Assembly (NCBI RefSeq): GCF_000276665.1
Contig: NW_004955517.1
Location: 4,202,701 to 4,266,700, forward strand
DNA from: Chinchilla lanigera
Taxonomy: Eukaryota; Chordata; Mammalia; Rodentia; Chinchillidae
Direction: 5' to 3'
DNA: 64,000 nt
The notes beneath the pieces are model-generated. The model was given only the letters and a program-made list of their open reading frames with translations, was not told where the DNA came from and made no database searches. The position numbers and the translations under genes were made by a program. Of this stretch, positions 54,820-64,000 are shown piece after piece (within the stretch, counting starts at the first letter, position 1; each line of letters starts with the position of its first letter).

Positions 54820-56396
54820 AAAAATAAAAGTGGGATGGAGATGGGTAGGGAAAACAGAAACCAAAGAACAGAGTCTGGCCCTAGATCCCTGTTTTAAAGA
54901 TGGAGAAATGAGCTTGAATTACTGTCCAACCCTGCCAAGGTCACATAAATGGTCCATGTGAGGTGGAGTCTGAAGCCACCGTTCCCTGACTATGGAGCCA
55001 ATCCCAGCTCTCGCATGATCAGACCTGGCCTCTTCTAACTCTCTTCCTGGCCGCCCCACACACACCCTCTGGCCAGGGCTGGTCAGTGTCTGCCTGCGGT
55101 GTGGCCAGCCACAAACACAGAGGCATGGATACCTACTTGAGTCAGGGCAGAACATCCCCACTTCACAGCTGTGACAGCTTCTGAGCTTTAAGGTCAACCA
55201 GACGTCCAGACATGTGCCAGAGGCATGACCTTGTTCAAGATGAATGGAGTGTGAAGAGCAGAGAATTCCAGATCTGGAATGCAGAGTTAGATCCTCTTCC
55301 TATCTCTTTCTCTGGATTCTCCACTGCAACCACAGACTAAATGCGCACATGACCCCAGCAGCACACCAAGGCCCCAGCATCCAGCAGACCTCATTTCCAC
55401 AAGCGAACTGCAAAGCGCCTTCCTCCGCGCCCCCTGCTATGGATCAACTTCAAGACACAGAGAAGCTGCCTGGAGGTCTCACAGCAACCATGGCAGCAGC
55501 GCTCCTGAAGTAGGGGGATCTAAATGCTCAGCTGCGAATGACCATGTTAAAGCCTCTTGAATCTATTTTTAATCACTTGAGCAAAGAAACGTGCAGAGCT
55601 CAGAGAGAATGTCTATGGGAAACTCTAGGGCACTAGAAAACATAGGAAACAAAGATACACACGATGTATGATTTAGCTACAAGCATATGTTCAGGTCAAA
55701 CTGCCCCCAAAATATTACACCTTGGCATCTGAGAGACCAGCAGAAGCAGGCAGGTCTCTCTGACTTTCTCCCGGAAATGAGCCATGAAACTGAGGCAATC
55801 TTCCCTTCCAAGCAGGTCGTAAGGCCCTCACCTCATCCCGGTAGATCTTCACTGAGCACGGACAGCAGAAAGAGTGTGAACACAGGGCCCACCTGATAAC
55901 CCCCTCTCCTTGGTTTACTACCATGACAGCAGATCTTGTTGCCCTTAGACTGTACCTCTGCACGATGCTCTATACAAATAAAGTTTCCCTATTTCTCTGG
56001 GTCTTCCTTTCTGAAGGCTTCCGTGTCACAGATGCTTTTATTACGCAAATTTGTACATTTTGCTCTTGTTAATCTGGCCTTTGTTACGGGGTTTCAGCTG
56101 TGAGATGGGAGAGAAGAGTAATCTTCTCTGAGAGGAACCGGATGTGAGTCCCGTGAGGACAGGACTTCTCCTGTTCGCTGTTTTATCCTGTGTCCCTGTA
56201 ACAGGGATGTGTGGCAGAGTTGCAAAGGAACACCTCCGGGATAAGTAACAACACCGTTGTAACGGCAGCACACTAAAAACAAGGATGTGTGGTCCCAAAG
56301 CAGAGATCACAAAGCTAGAGAAACATCTTCAGTACTCAAGGATGCTAGACATGACCCAGGGAACTCTTCTCCTAAACAGTACAATTGCTTTTTCAG
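54820..56396. other. Unassigned tract
   Basis: 54885-55000 ('ttactgtccaaccctgccaa') has a MIR-like feel. A minus-strand microexon-like site at 55832-55851 is discussed as a finding. No gene was recognised. Confidence 0.4.
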
Positions 56397-56461
56397 GATC
56401 CTGTAGATTCTGACTACCAATAGATCTGTCAAATGACATCAGGAAAATGCGCTGTTAGAAG
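56397..56461 (+). other. Candidate non-coding exon
   Basis: A strong acceptor ('acaattgctttttcag|g') and a strong donor ('agaag|gtgagtata') bound 65 bases. Stops in all three frames exclude an internal coding exon. It may be a non-coding RNA or UTR exon, or a decoy; such pairs occur by chance in 64 kb. Confidence 0.2.
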
Positions 56462-56979
56462 GTGAGTATACCCAGAGGAGAAAACTCAAAAAGAACATTT
56501 TCACAATAAAGTCTCCAATGGGGAAGAACTGGCCTTGGTACCAAGTTCTTGGCCCTGGCCCCTCAGACCATGTCTCTTCTGTCTTCTGGAAACCCATTCA
56601 TCCTAAGATTCTTCCCTTAACATGTAGCCCCAGGTATTTCCCACTGCATGCAACTACCACAGCCGAACGCCGCACACAGAAACTAGTGACTGGAGAAGCA
56701 TTTCAATTCCACACTCACGAACCCCTGAGATGAAGGCCACTTCTGTGTTGCCTCACCCTTTGCTTCAGATGCAAAATGCTCAGGAAACACATGCGCAAAT
56801 GGGAAACTTATTCGTGAAAGAAATGGCCCCTGACCTCAGAATGAGGTAGCAAAATGTGCAAGCGAGCAAAACACGCAAACATCTGTGCTACGGAGAGCAC
56901 AAATAATTAAGTCTTCAGAAAAACCACCCAGTACAGCAGCGGATCCGCGGCCACTAAGAAGTTCCAATGACAATGGTCA

Positions 56980-57190
56980 TTCAATCCATATTTTCAAGCA
57001 CCCATAATGCCCGTGGTATAAGTCACGATAGTATCAGGCTGTGTCCGGCACTACTCCAGGACCACGTGATGCAAGAATAAATTAAACTGATAGTTTCCAG
57101 AAATCTTACCTGAATATACAGGGTAAGAAAGATGAACAGGTCAACAAATAAAAAACATGATTACAAATATGGTAAAATGTTGGAGAGGTA
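56980..57190 (+). repeat. L2 LINE 3' fragment
   Basis: 'gtcattcaatccatattttc', 'aagcacccataatgcccgtg' and 'aataaaaaacatgattacaa' with 'atatggtaaaatg' follow the L2 3' end. Confidence 0.55.
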
Positions 57191-57194
57191 AGGG

Positions 57195-57860
57195 ATGAAA
57201 TATGGAGAAATAGGGGAGCAGGGGTAACGCCTCTTTCCTGTCACTGAGAGGCAGTGCGTGGGACCCAGGGATCCAGGGATTCCATCTGCAGGATGACTCA
57301 GGAGGTGATCGCGACCCTTTCCTCCCACATCTCAACAAGCTAATCAGGAGTGAATCTTCCTTTTTCACTGGCAAAAATTCAGCCCATGAGATGCTGGGAA
57401 ACAGGCAAGAACCCAAGACAGAATGATCAGCCAACCAGAAAGGCAACATGAAATATAGCTGCCTAACAACGGAGCTCCAAAGCACATGAAGCAAAAGCTG
57501 ACAGAGTTTCGCCTCCTTCTCCTAAGTGTGTTCAGAAGGTTTGCGAACACTGCTGGCACATGACAGATACCTGCAGAAAGAGGTGCTGCAGAGACCAGCA
57601 AAGGGGGAAGTGGGGACAAGAGCCCCCTCCACCCTTGAGCAGAACCACTTCGCAGACCCCATTGGAAATGCTGCTCCTGTGCCGGTCCAACTCTTACATC
57701 AAACCTCGAAGGCGTAACATCACGTCTATGAAATGATTTGCCGAGGTCCTGGTGTCCAGAAAAGGTACAGAGTCTCACGCTCCCTTCTCGTGTCCCGCAC
57801 TGGGCTTACCACAAGGCCATCCGTGTAATGTAAGACAAGAAAGTCCCCACTCAGACAACT
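57195..57860. other. Unassigned tract
   Basis: The 137-codon minus frame at 57365-57778 overlaps a second minus frame and shows no domain. Not called. Confidence 0.4.
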
Positions 57861-57862
57861 CT

Positions 57863-57981
57863 GTTTAGCAGATTCTTTCCTTTTTTTTTCCCCCGGTACC
57901 GGGAATCAAACTCACGACCTCGTGTTTGCCAGGCAGGCGCTGTGCCGCTGAGCTAAATCCGCAGCCCGTTTAGCAGATTCT
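57863..57981 (-). mobile_element. Young ID SINE, minus strand, with perfect target-site duplication
   Basis: The 14-bp string gtttagcagattct stands at 57863-57876 and 57968-57981. Between them is a T-rich run (reversed tail), then 'ggtaccgggaatcaaactca', 'gccaggcaggcgctgtgccg' and 'ctgagctaaatccgcagccc', the reverse of the ID body. It is close to the IDs at 22278 and 45386. Confidence 0.93.
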
Positions 57982-57984
57982 GTT

Positions 57985-58834
57985 CCTTAATTAACCTTAC
58001 ATGTTCCCTCACAGCGCTCTCTCTCAATAGCAAACACACAGGTTTTTTCCAGGCGACTCTGGTTTATCCTGATTTCACCAGAAAACCAGGAGCAGTGTGG
58101 GCCAAGCTGAATCCTAACCTCACAGGCAAACGAGCTCTCGTCCTGGAGACGCTGGGCCTTTACACAGAAGACACTAACCGGTGAGCAAGGGCAGGCGAAG
58201 GGAGTGGGAGCCGCACACCTGACACAGCAGGCAGGAGCTACGAAGCCCAGCAAATGAGACATGCACAAGGACACAGCTGGAAGTGTGCAGCCAGACCGCA
58301 GCTACAAGTCCTTGCGTACAGAGCTGGACTCCTGAGGCCAGGAAACAGCTTTGTTCACTGCGCTGCCCAGGTGCCTGAAAGAGGACTGGGTGGCACATAA
58401 TACAGTCTAAATAAATATTCTGGGAATAAATTAAAGCATGACTTAAAGAAAAATTGAAAAACGTGAATGTCTAGCAACAAAATGATAGAAAATAGGTGTT
58501 AATCCATTAATTGAAGATTATGATTACAGCTGTTAAAAATGATGAGAAATAGGGAATGCTGTAGATGTAATATCTATTATGAACCACATTAGAAAAGTGA
58601 ATTAAAGAACTGGGAAAGTACGCCCAATAGAAAGTCAAAAGCAGAAAGCATACCACAGACATCTGTCCCTGTGCACAAAGCTTTTCTATGCATACCATGG
58701 ACAGAAACAAAATTACAAAGACGAAGAGCAAAATGACAAATTACACTTCTCTGTCAACGTGAGATTTTCAGACTACTGTATTCTTCCCTTTTTGCTTATA
58801 ATGGTTTAAAAAAAACCGGCTTTGTGATCTTACA
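57985..58834. other. Unassigned tract
   Basis: Nothing was recognised. Confidence 0.4.
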
Positions 58835-58836
58835 TA

Positions 58837-59168
58837 CAGTCAGTCATCTATATCTGTGAATTCTGTATCCTCAGATTCAACTTACCACAGATCAAAAATA
58901 TTTGGAAATAAAGTCAATTGTGTATCTCTACCCAGCACAGTAACAGATTTTTCTCTTGTCATTACTTCCTAAGCAATACAGGATACCACAGTTGAATAAC
59001 TACTCACAACACTGACACTGCATTAGGTTCTATACATAATTAGAGATTATGGAAGGATATGCACACAAACTCAAATTGTGTACACTAATGTATGTAACGG
59101 GCTACATCATCCACAGGGCTTGGTATCCACGGAACTTTTATAACTAATCCTCAAGACAGAGTTGTACT
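58837..59168. mobile_element. Tigger-type non-autonomous DNA transposon, nearly full length
   Basis: It starts 'cagtcagtcatctatatctg' right after a TA (58835-58836) and ends before 'ta' at 59169. Inside are 'ctcagattcaacttaccaca', 'aaaatatttggaaataaagt', 'ttgtcattacttcctaagca' and 'gcttggtatccacggaac'. All follow the family whose consensus starts 'cagtcagccctccgtatccgtggg'. A TA duplication fits the Tc1/mariner superfamily. Confidence 0.7.
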
Positions 59169-59354
59169 TATAAAGTAGTTACAATGAAGACATTTTCTGG
59201 TTGAGAAAATCGCTACCGCCATGATATCCAGTTACCGCGTTGAAATCTCCCTTCCACGGCATTTTGATGGGAAGATTTTGCAGCTGCCAGAACAGGCTTC
59301 TGGCCTTTGACCCCCTGGCAAACAGTTGGCAGTTACTTTAGAAGAGTGGTTCTA

Positions 59355-59545
59355 AGCTGAGCATAGTGCGACAGGCCCGTAATCCCAGCACTCTGGGAGG
59401 CTGAGGCAGGAAGAATACAATTTCAAGTCCAGCCTGAGCAATTCAGTAACATAGCAAAACCCTGTCTCAAACTAAAAAACAAAGGAAGGGCTGGGGAGGC
59501 AGCTCAGTACGAAGGCCCCAAGTTCAACCTCCAGGACCACCAAAA
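59355..59545 (+). repeat. B1-dID dimeric SINE
   Basis: The B1 half 'cccgtaatcccagcactctg', 'ggaggctgaggcaggaagaa' ends in 'aaaaccctgtctcaaac'. The ID half is 'gggctggggaggcagctcag' and 'ccaagttcaacctccaggac'. Confidence 0.82.
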
Positions 59546-59549
59546 AAGT

Positions 59550-62084
59550 GATTCTCAACTGGGGACAATGTGCTCCCTTGGGACACTTTTGACTGTTACA
59601 CCTCAGGCCGATGCAAGCAGCAGCAAGAGGGGAGCAATAGCAAGGATCCTGCCAAAGAGCCTCAAATGCACAGCACAACTCCTAAACACCGAATCACCCG
59701 GCTGAAAGATGTCAGCAGTGCTGAGGTTGAGGAACCCTGGTCAGAGGGAGTAAATGACAATCTTACCCTGTCACAAAGAAAGGAGAATGAGGGCCCAGCC
59801 AAAGGATAAGAGAAAAACGTATCATTAAAAATACATAAAACATCAGTACTAAAGGAACAAGGTTCCAGAAACACAAAGAAGGGGAACATCCCCTCCGGCG
59901 GTTCTGAGTGCCTGCTCATCTCCACAGCCTGTGGCACAGGGCGGGGACCCAGAAGTGTCCTGTGCACCTGGGAGCACAGAGCTGGGCCAAGCAGGAAATG
60001 CCAATCTCAGAGTCGGGCAGAGACAGACGCGAAGATGAGGTGTGCCAGCGGCTGACACAGTCTGCACCTGCGCCTCGAGGTCTACAGCGCTACTGATTCC
60101 ATTCCTGGATGACTCACGTGGGTGTCTCCGAAGTTCAGCCCTGTCCACGACACACAAGGAAAACAGTATTAAGTACAAGGCACACATCCCAAAAACGTCC
60201 ACCATGTTGGTGCCAGAAACTGCTCAACTTCAACCTCAACGCCAGTGAACCCAAGGCTGGCCAGTCCCCACAGGGACCGTTCCCACTCAGGAGAAAGCGC
60301 GGCCCGTGGAGCACAGCTCCGGCCTCCTACCTCATCGGGCCTGTTCAGAATAACCAGCCACAAGTCACAGGGCAACAGCAAGAGCACATGGTTAAGTGGC
60401 TGCGGCTATCATCAGTATTTCCTTTGTTTAAAAAAACTATTGATAACGACACAAAGTAAAATGACAACTTTTTTGGTAGACAATGGAAAGGGATAAGATT
60501 ACCTCTGCTAAGACTAAAAATCAGTACACAAGAACTTAATCAACTAAACCCCACCAAGACACCAGATGGTCTGTTAAGTATCTAGAGATTTTTATCTCAC
60601 AGCCAACATACCCATCTGGTAGCACACAGAAATTATGCTTTGAGAGACGGAGACAGAGACCAAATACAACCAGGTAATTGGGGTTGATGAATAGGGTTCT
60701 AAAAGTATAGGCAGAGAAGAAAGAAACATAAACATACGCAGAGATAAATGGGTAATTTATTTGAGCCATTAGAGTCAGCAGTTATATAAACTTTTTACTA
60801 GACAACTCACAGCCAAAAATACAGGTACAAATTGCTGAATCATCATTCAGCTAAAAATAGGGTTCCTAAAACTTTTATTGGTAGCTAAAATTAGTTTACA
60901 ACATCAACTAAACAAGAGAAGCAAGCTATAAAGCCAAACTGTGGGGAAGACCCTTCCACGTGCGCACATCTGACAAAGGCACTCATTTGCGGATGAAAAA
61001 GTAAAACAACACAAAGCACTGAAAACAATCACAATAATAACGTTTTAAAGTAAATCTAGACTGCACTTGATGATGAAATGTGCATTTCATTTCATGACAT
61101 TTCCACGCTGGAGTTGAGACGAACTTCTTCCATGGCAAAGAATGTGGCTTTTCACAAGCACATGGACTCAAACACAAAACTTTCCCCTCAGTCACCACCC
61201 GAGGTCCTGAGCACTTCCTCACGAAAACCACAGCCCCATTCCACGGTTGGATAACTACAGCATTCTCATCAAGTCAGGTGCCAAATTTCCCTCTCCTGGC
61301 CAGGGCTCAATCATTTATGAGCTTTTTGTTTTTGGCCGCTTCTCAATAGCTCTGTGCAGAACCCTCCACAACTATGCTCTTTGAACATGACTCTCCTTCC
61401 ACAAAAGTCTTGTACCACACACTGCCATGGATGTTCCCCGTGCATGCAAAGAAAGGCAAGTTCCCTCACAGTCTGTTGACTCTCGATGTTTCTAGGTTTA
61501 CATTATGTGGACCCCCACCCTTGGTTGGCTTCCTTGATTGAATTCTGTAAAATCATTCACTCAGCGATCATTTCTCAGCAGCAGTGTGTAGCTCGGGTTT
61601 TCACACTTTCATTTGCATCACTGCATTTGCTGTACAGGGGGATAAATTTACCAAGTATTTTAATCCCTGGTGCTTACGGGTTTTATTTTTCCTTTTGAGA
61701 AAAAAAAAAAAACGGGTCGGGGAGGGGATTAAAGACCGGAGAAAGGGAAACTACAGCGGCCCCTCACTAGGTTTAGTACAAAACCCAGTGCTGTGTTTAC
61801 TCCGACTTTCGGGCCACTGTTTCTAAGAGGTGCTCTCTAAGTTTGCAAAGCAAACTGGCTGAACCAATGCGTTTGCAGGACAGAACATTATGAAGTCCCA
61901 GCTCCAAACCCAGGCTCGACCAGTTAAATGCCCTGTCCATGACCAGGCACATACCTTGGGCAAATAACTAAAACTGTCCTAACACTCAGTGTACTTACTT
62001 ATCTACATAACATCATCCTTCTAAGAGGAGTCAAGATGTAAGCAAAACACCGGGTACTAACTATGCTTCATACAGTGAGGTTCA
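59550..62084. other. Unassigned tract
   Basis: No gene or clear element was recognised. Poly-A (about 13) at 61700-61713. Frames of 101-118 codons near 59660-60460 overlap on both strands. Confidence 0.4.
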
Positions 62085-62089
62085 GTTGT

Positions 62090-62540
62090 TGCGTTCTCCT
62101 GAGCCCTGCTACGGCTGCAAGTGTCTTCCCCTAGAAACTGCTCAGGTTGCCAACGTGCTACTATGAAGAGGTGAGACTTTTAGGAGGTGATAGGGCCATG
62201 AGGGTTCTTCCTTCCAGAATGGGGACGCTTCGCATAACACTTAGTTCACTTGCTCCTCATGACTTCCTACCCCAGCGCAGTGGTGGCGAACCTACGGCAC
62301 ACGCGTGCCTCCCCAGGCATCTGTATCACTGAAAGCTCTGAAAGGCTTGCCCCCACTCTCTAGAGCACACAGCAGTAAGGTCCTGTCCCGCAAGCAGACA
62401 GAAGCTCTGTCCCTAGACAGCCAAGCCCGCCGGCACCTTGATCTTGGGCTTCCCAGCCCCTACCCCTGTGAGAACTTCCAATATTTATACATTATCCAGT
62501 CTCAAGTAGTCTGTTACAGCAGCAGGAATAGTAAGACACC
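62090..62540 (+). repeat. MaLR-type LTR
   Basis: 'ttttaggaggtgatagggcc', 'atgagggttcttccttccag', 'acttccaatatttatacatt' and 'atccagtctcaagtagtctg' followed by 'ttacagcagcaggaatagta' match the 3' half of MaLR LTRs ('..tataaattacccagtctcaggtattctgttatagcagcag..'). Confidence 0.65.
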
Positions 62541-62544
62541 CCCA

Positions 62545-63720
62545 AACGACCACTAGGTTCTTTAACCAGGGCAGTGCATTGACACACTAACCTGCAGACA
62601 TTTCTTAAATTTTGCATTTGCTGAGACAGGTCAAGGAAACCGCACCCTCTATTTTTTTCATGGGAGTAAATAATTGCTTCCACACAGATAAGAACCTTTG
62701 GAATGGAAATTCACTAACCGGCCCTCCCCCACCACCATCACTACTACTCTTCTTATTTGGAGTTTGAAATCCACAAGGAGGACAGAGAAGCATTCTCTGG
62801 GGAAAGAGGGAAGTAGTATGCCATTACCTTCCCAATACTGGGCAACGGGGCAACGGGGCAACGGGACCGAATAGAAATCGTACTACCCCTCTCTCCCGGA
62901 GTATTCCAGAAAGCAGCCAAGCGAGTGTGTCAGGAGTGTGTGTTGTACAGCAGAAAGCCGAGGAAGTACAGACACGCCCGAATGCACGGGCTACGTGAAT
63001 CCAATCAAACACCTTGCGCTCAAATACTGGCCCAAAATGCAACACTTTTGGCTTGAGACAGAGGACGAACAGAGGCGCAAGCCATACAGATCCAAAATCA
63101 AATCTCTCCCTCAGTACTCAGAGTATGTTTCTCCTCTCAGTGAACAGGAGTGCTCTGAGGAGAGCAGACTAAGTGTCCCATGGGGATCTGCGGAGCTGGG
63201 ATTCTGTCTGGACACCTGCAGGCACTCCTGGAAGGAATGCAGCCCCCTCGGGGAAGCCAGACAATCTGCAGCGACAGGAAGCAACCGTGTCCGGCAGAGA
63301 TTCAGTCAGCAGGCCCTGCGGGTGGGACAGGGTGGCCTGGGTGATGAGTCCACAGGACACCAATTCGGCAAAGTCTCCTTCCTCGCCGGGTGCTCCGCTA
63401 ACCTTTCAGGCATTTCCTTTCTACTACTTCTTCATTAGGGTACTCTCAGGTGGAAGGGGACAGGACCGGCACAGCCAAGTAGCGAGCCCCTGCCTACCAA
63501 GAAGTTGCAGAATGTCGTGAGCTTCAGGTACATGAAAAGTACGAGGGCAAATAAAAGCCAAGCAGCAAAGACCCGTGATAGGGATGACAGGCTATCAGAA
63601 GCGGACGGGCTGTCACGAACCTCGAACCACAGGCAGGGCAACAGGAAACACTCCAAAGCACTGAGCACATGCAAGATTCCAGACCGCCCAGCGAGGCAGC
63701 CCTCAGCTCCAGCTGCAAAA
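62545..63720. other. Unassigned tract
   Basis: No gene was recognised. The 166-codon plus frame at 62938-63438 overlaps another plus frame and a minus frame. Its peptide has no recognisable domain, so I do not call it. Confidence 0.4.
62841..62864. repeat. 8-bp tandem repeat, three copies
   Basis: ggcaacgg occurs three times in a row, perfect. Confidence 0.95.
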
Positions 63721-63734
63721 GCAGCCAGGGCTTC

Positions 63735-63955
63735 AATTTTGTGTCTTAGTGAGCTGGACAGATCTGAACAAGTTAACCATATACTCTGTAACTCAGTTTA
63801 CTTCTACTGAGAAGTAACAGCACCACCCCTGCTTTCGGGAGTTGTTAGGAGGGTTAGATAGATTGTACGGTGCTGGGTATGAAACCTGGCACGTAGGAGA
63901 ACTGTGACTGCTGTTCTGAGCAAACCAGTGCAGGTTAGGACGTCAACTGCCTTTG
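63735..63955 (+). repeat. MIR SINE
   Basis: 'tctgtaactcagtttacttc', 'gggagttgttaggagggtta' and 'tgaaacctggcacgtaggag' follow the MIR core and 3' end closely and in order. Confidence 0.82.
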
Positions 63956-64000
63956 CCACGTGCCTAGTTAAGCAGAAGACCGTGGCAGCTCCCCACAGAA

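Noticed and set aside
62938..63438. 166-codon plus-strand open frame
   Set aside because: Overlaps other frames on both strands, with no recognisable domain and no polyadenylation or splice context.
1..64000. CRISPR array, operons, prophage or bacterial defence system
   Set aside because: No regularly spaced repeats, no tightly packed genes and no ribosome-binding sites. Every recognisable element is mammalian.

Overview
This window is nuclear DNA from a mammal, very probably a rodent outside the mouse/rat group. It is dominated by interspersed repeats. B1-type 7SL SINEs carry the internal duplicated block seen in several non-murine rodents. There are B1-dID dimers (B1 joined to a tRNA-derived ID unit), free ID elements with fresh target-site duplications, MaLR-type LTRs, old L1, L2 and MIR fragments, and Tigger-type DNA transposon remnants. 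The dimers fit a squirrel-related, beaver/kangaroo-rat or hystricognath lineage; I cannot name the species. There is no bacterial, phage or plasmid signature. A 235-base run of N at 8060-8294 is an assembly gap.

Layout. 1-8.4 kb: two repeat/LTR pieces at the left edge, scattered B1, ID and MIR copies, then an antisense L1 insertion bounded by a 14-bp target-site duplication and holding the gap. 8.4-17 kb: B1, ID and B1-dID copies, an old composite repeat (about 11.97-13.4 kb) containing a 141-bp tandem duplication, an L1M 3' piece, MIRs, and a B1-dID split by a block with a second tandem duplication (about 16.3-16.6 kb). 17-25.4 kb: mostly unique sequence, an antisense MaLR LTR, a young ID, L1 ORF2-like pieces out of order, B1s, and an antisense L1M with an unusual cluster of CpGs. 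25.4-42 kb: the least repeat-dense part. It holds my best candidates for function: two exon-like segments on the minus strand that stay open in one frame (28.41-28.56 and 41.01-41.13 kb), a non-coding exon-like segment (38.71-38.76 kb), a plus-strand exon-like segment (35.81-35.93 kb) and an imperfect palindrome (36.19-36.32 kb). 42-64 kb: a third antisense MaLR LTR, more ID/B1 copies, two young IDs, plus-strand MaLR LTRs, L2 and MIR fragments and three Tigger remnants.

No complete protein-coding gene is recognisable. The longest open frames are 150-180 codons, show no family I know and often run through repeats, as expected by chance. The window is best read as intergenic or long-intron DNA, perhaps with a few exons of one minus-strand gene and possibly non-coding RNA exons. 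Repeat names and exon calls rest on reading the sequence against remembered consensus patterns, not on a search. I found no strong evidence of a previously undescribed system.
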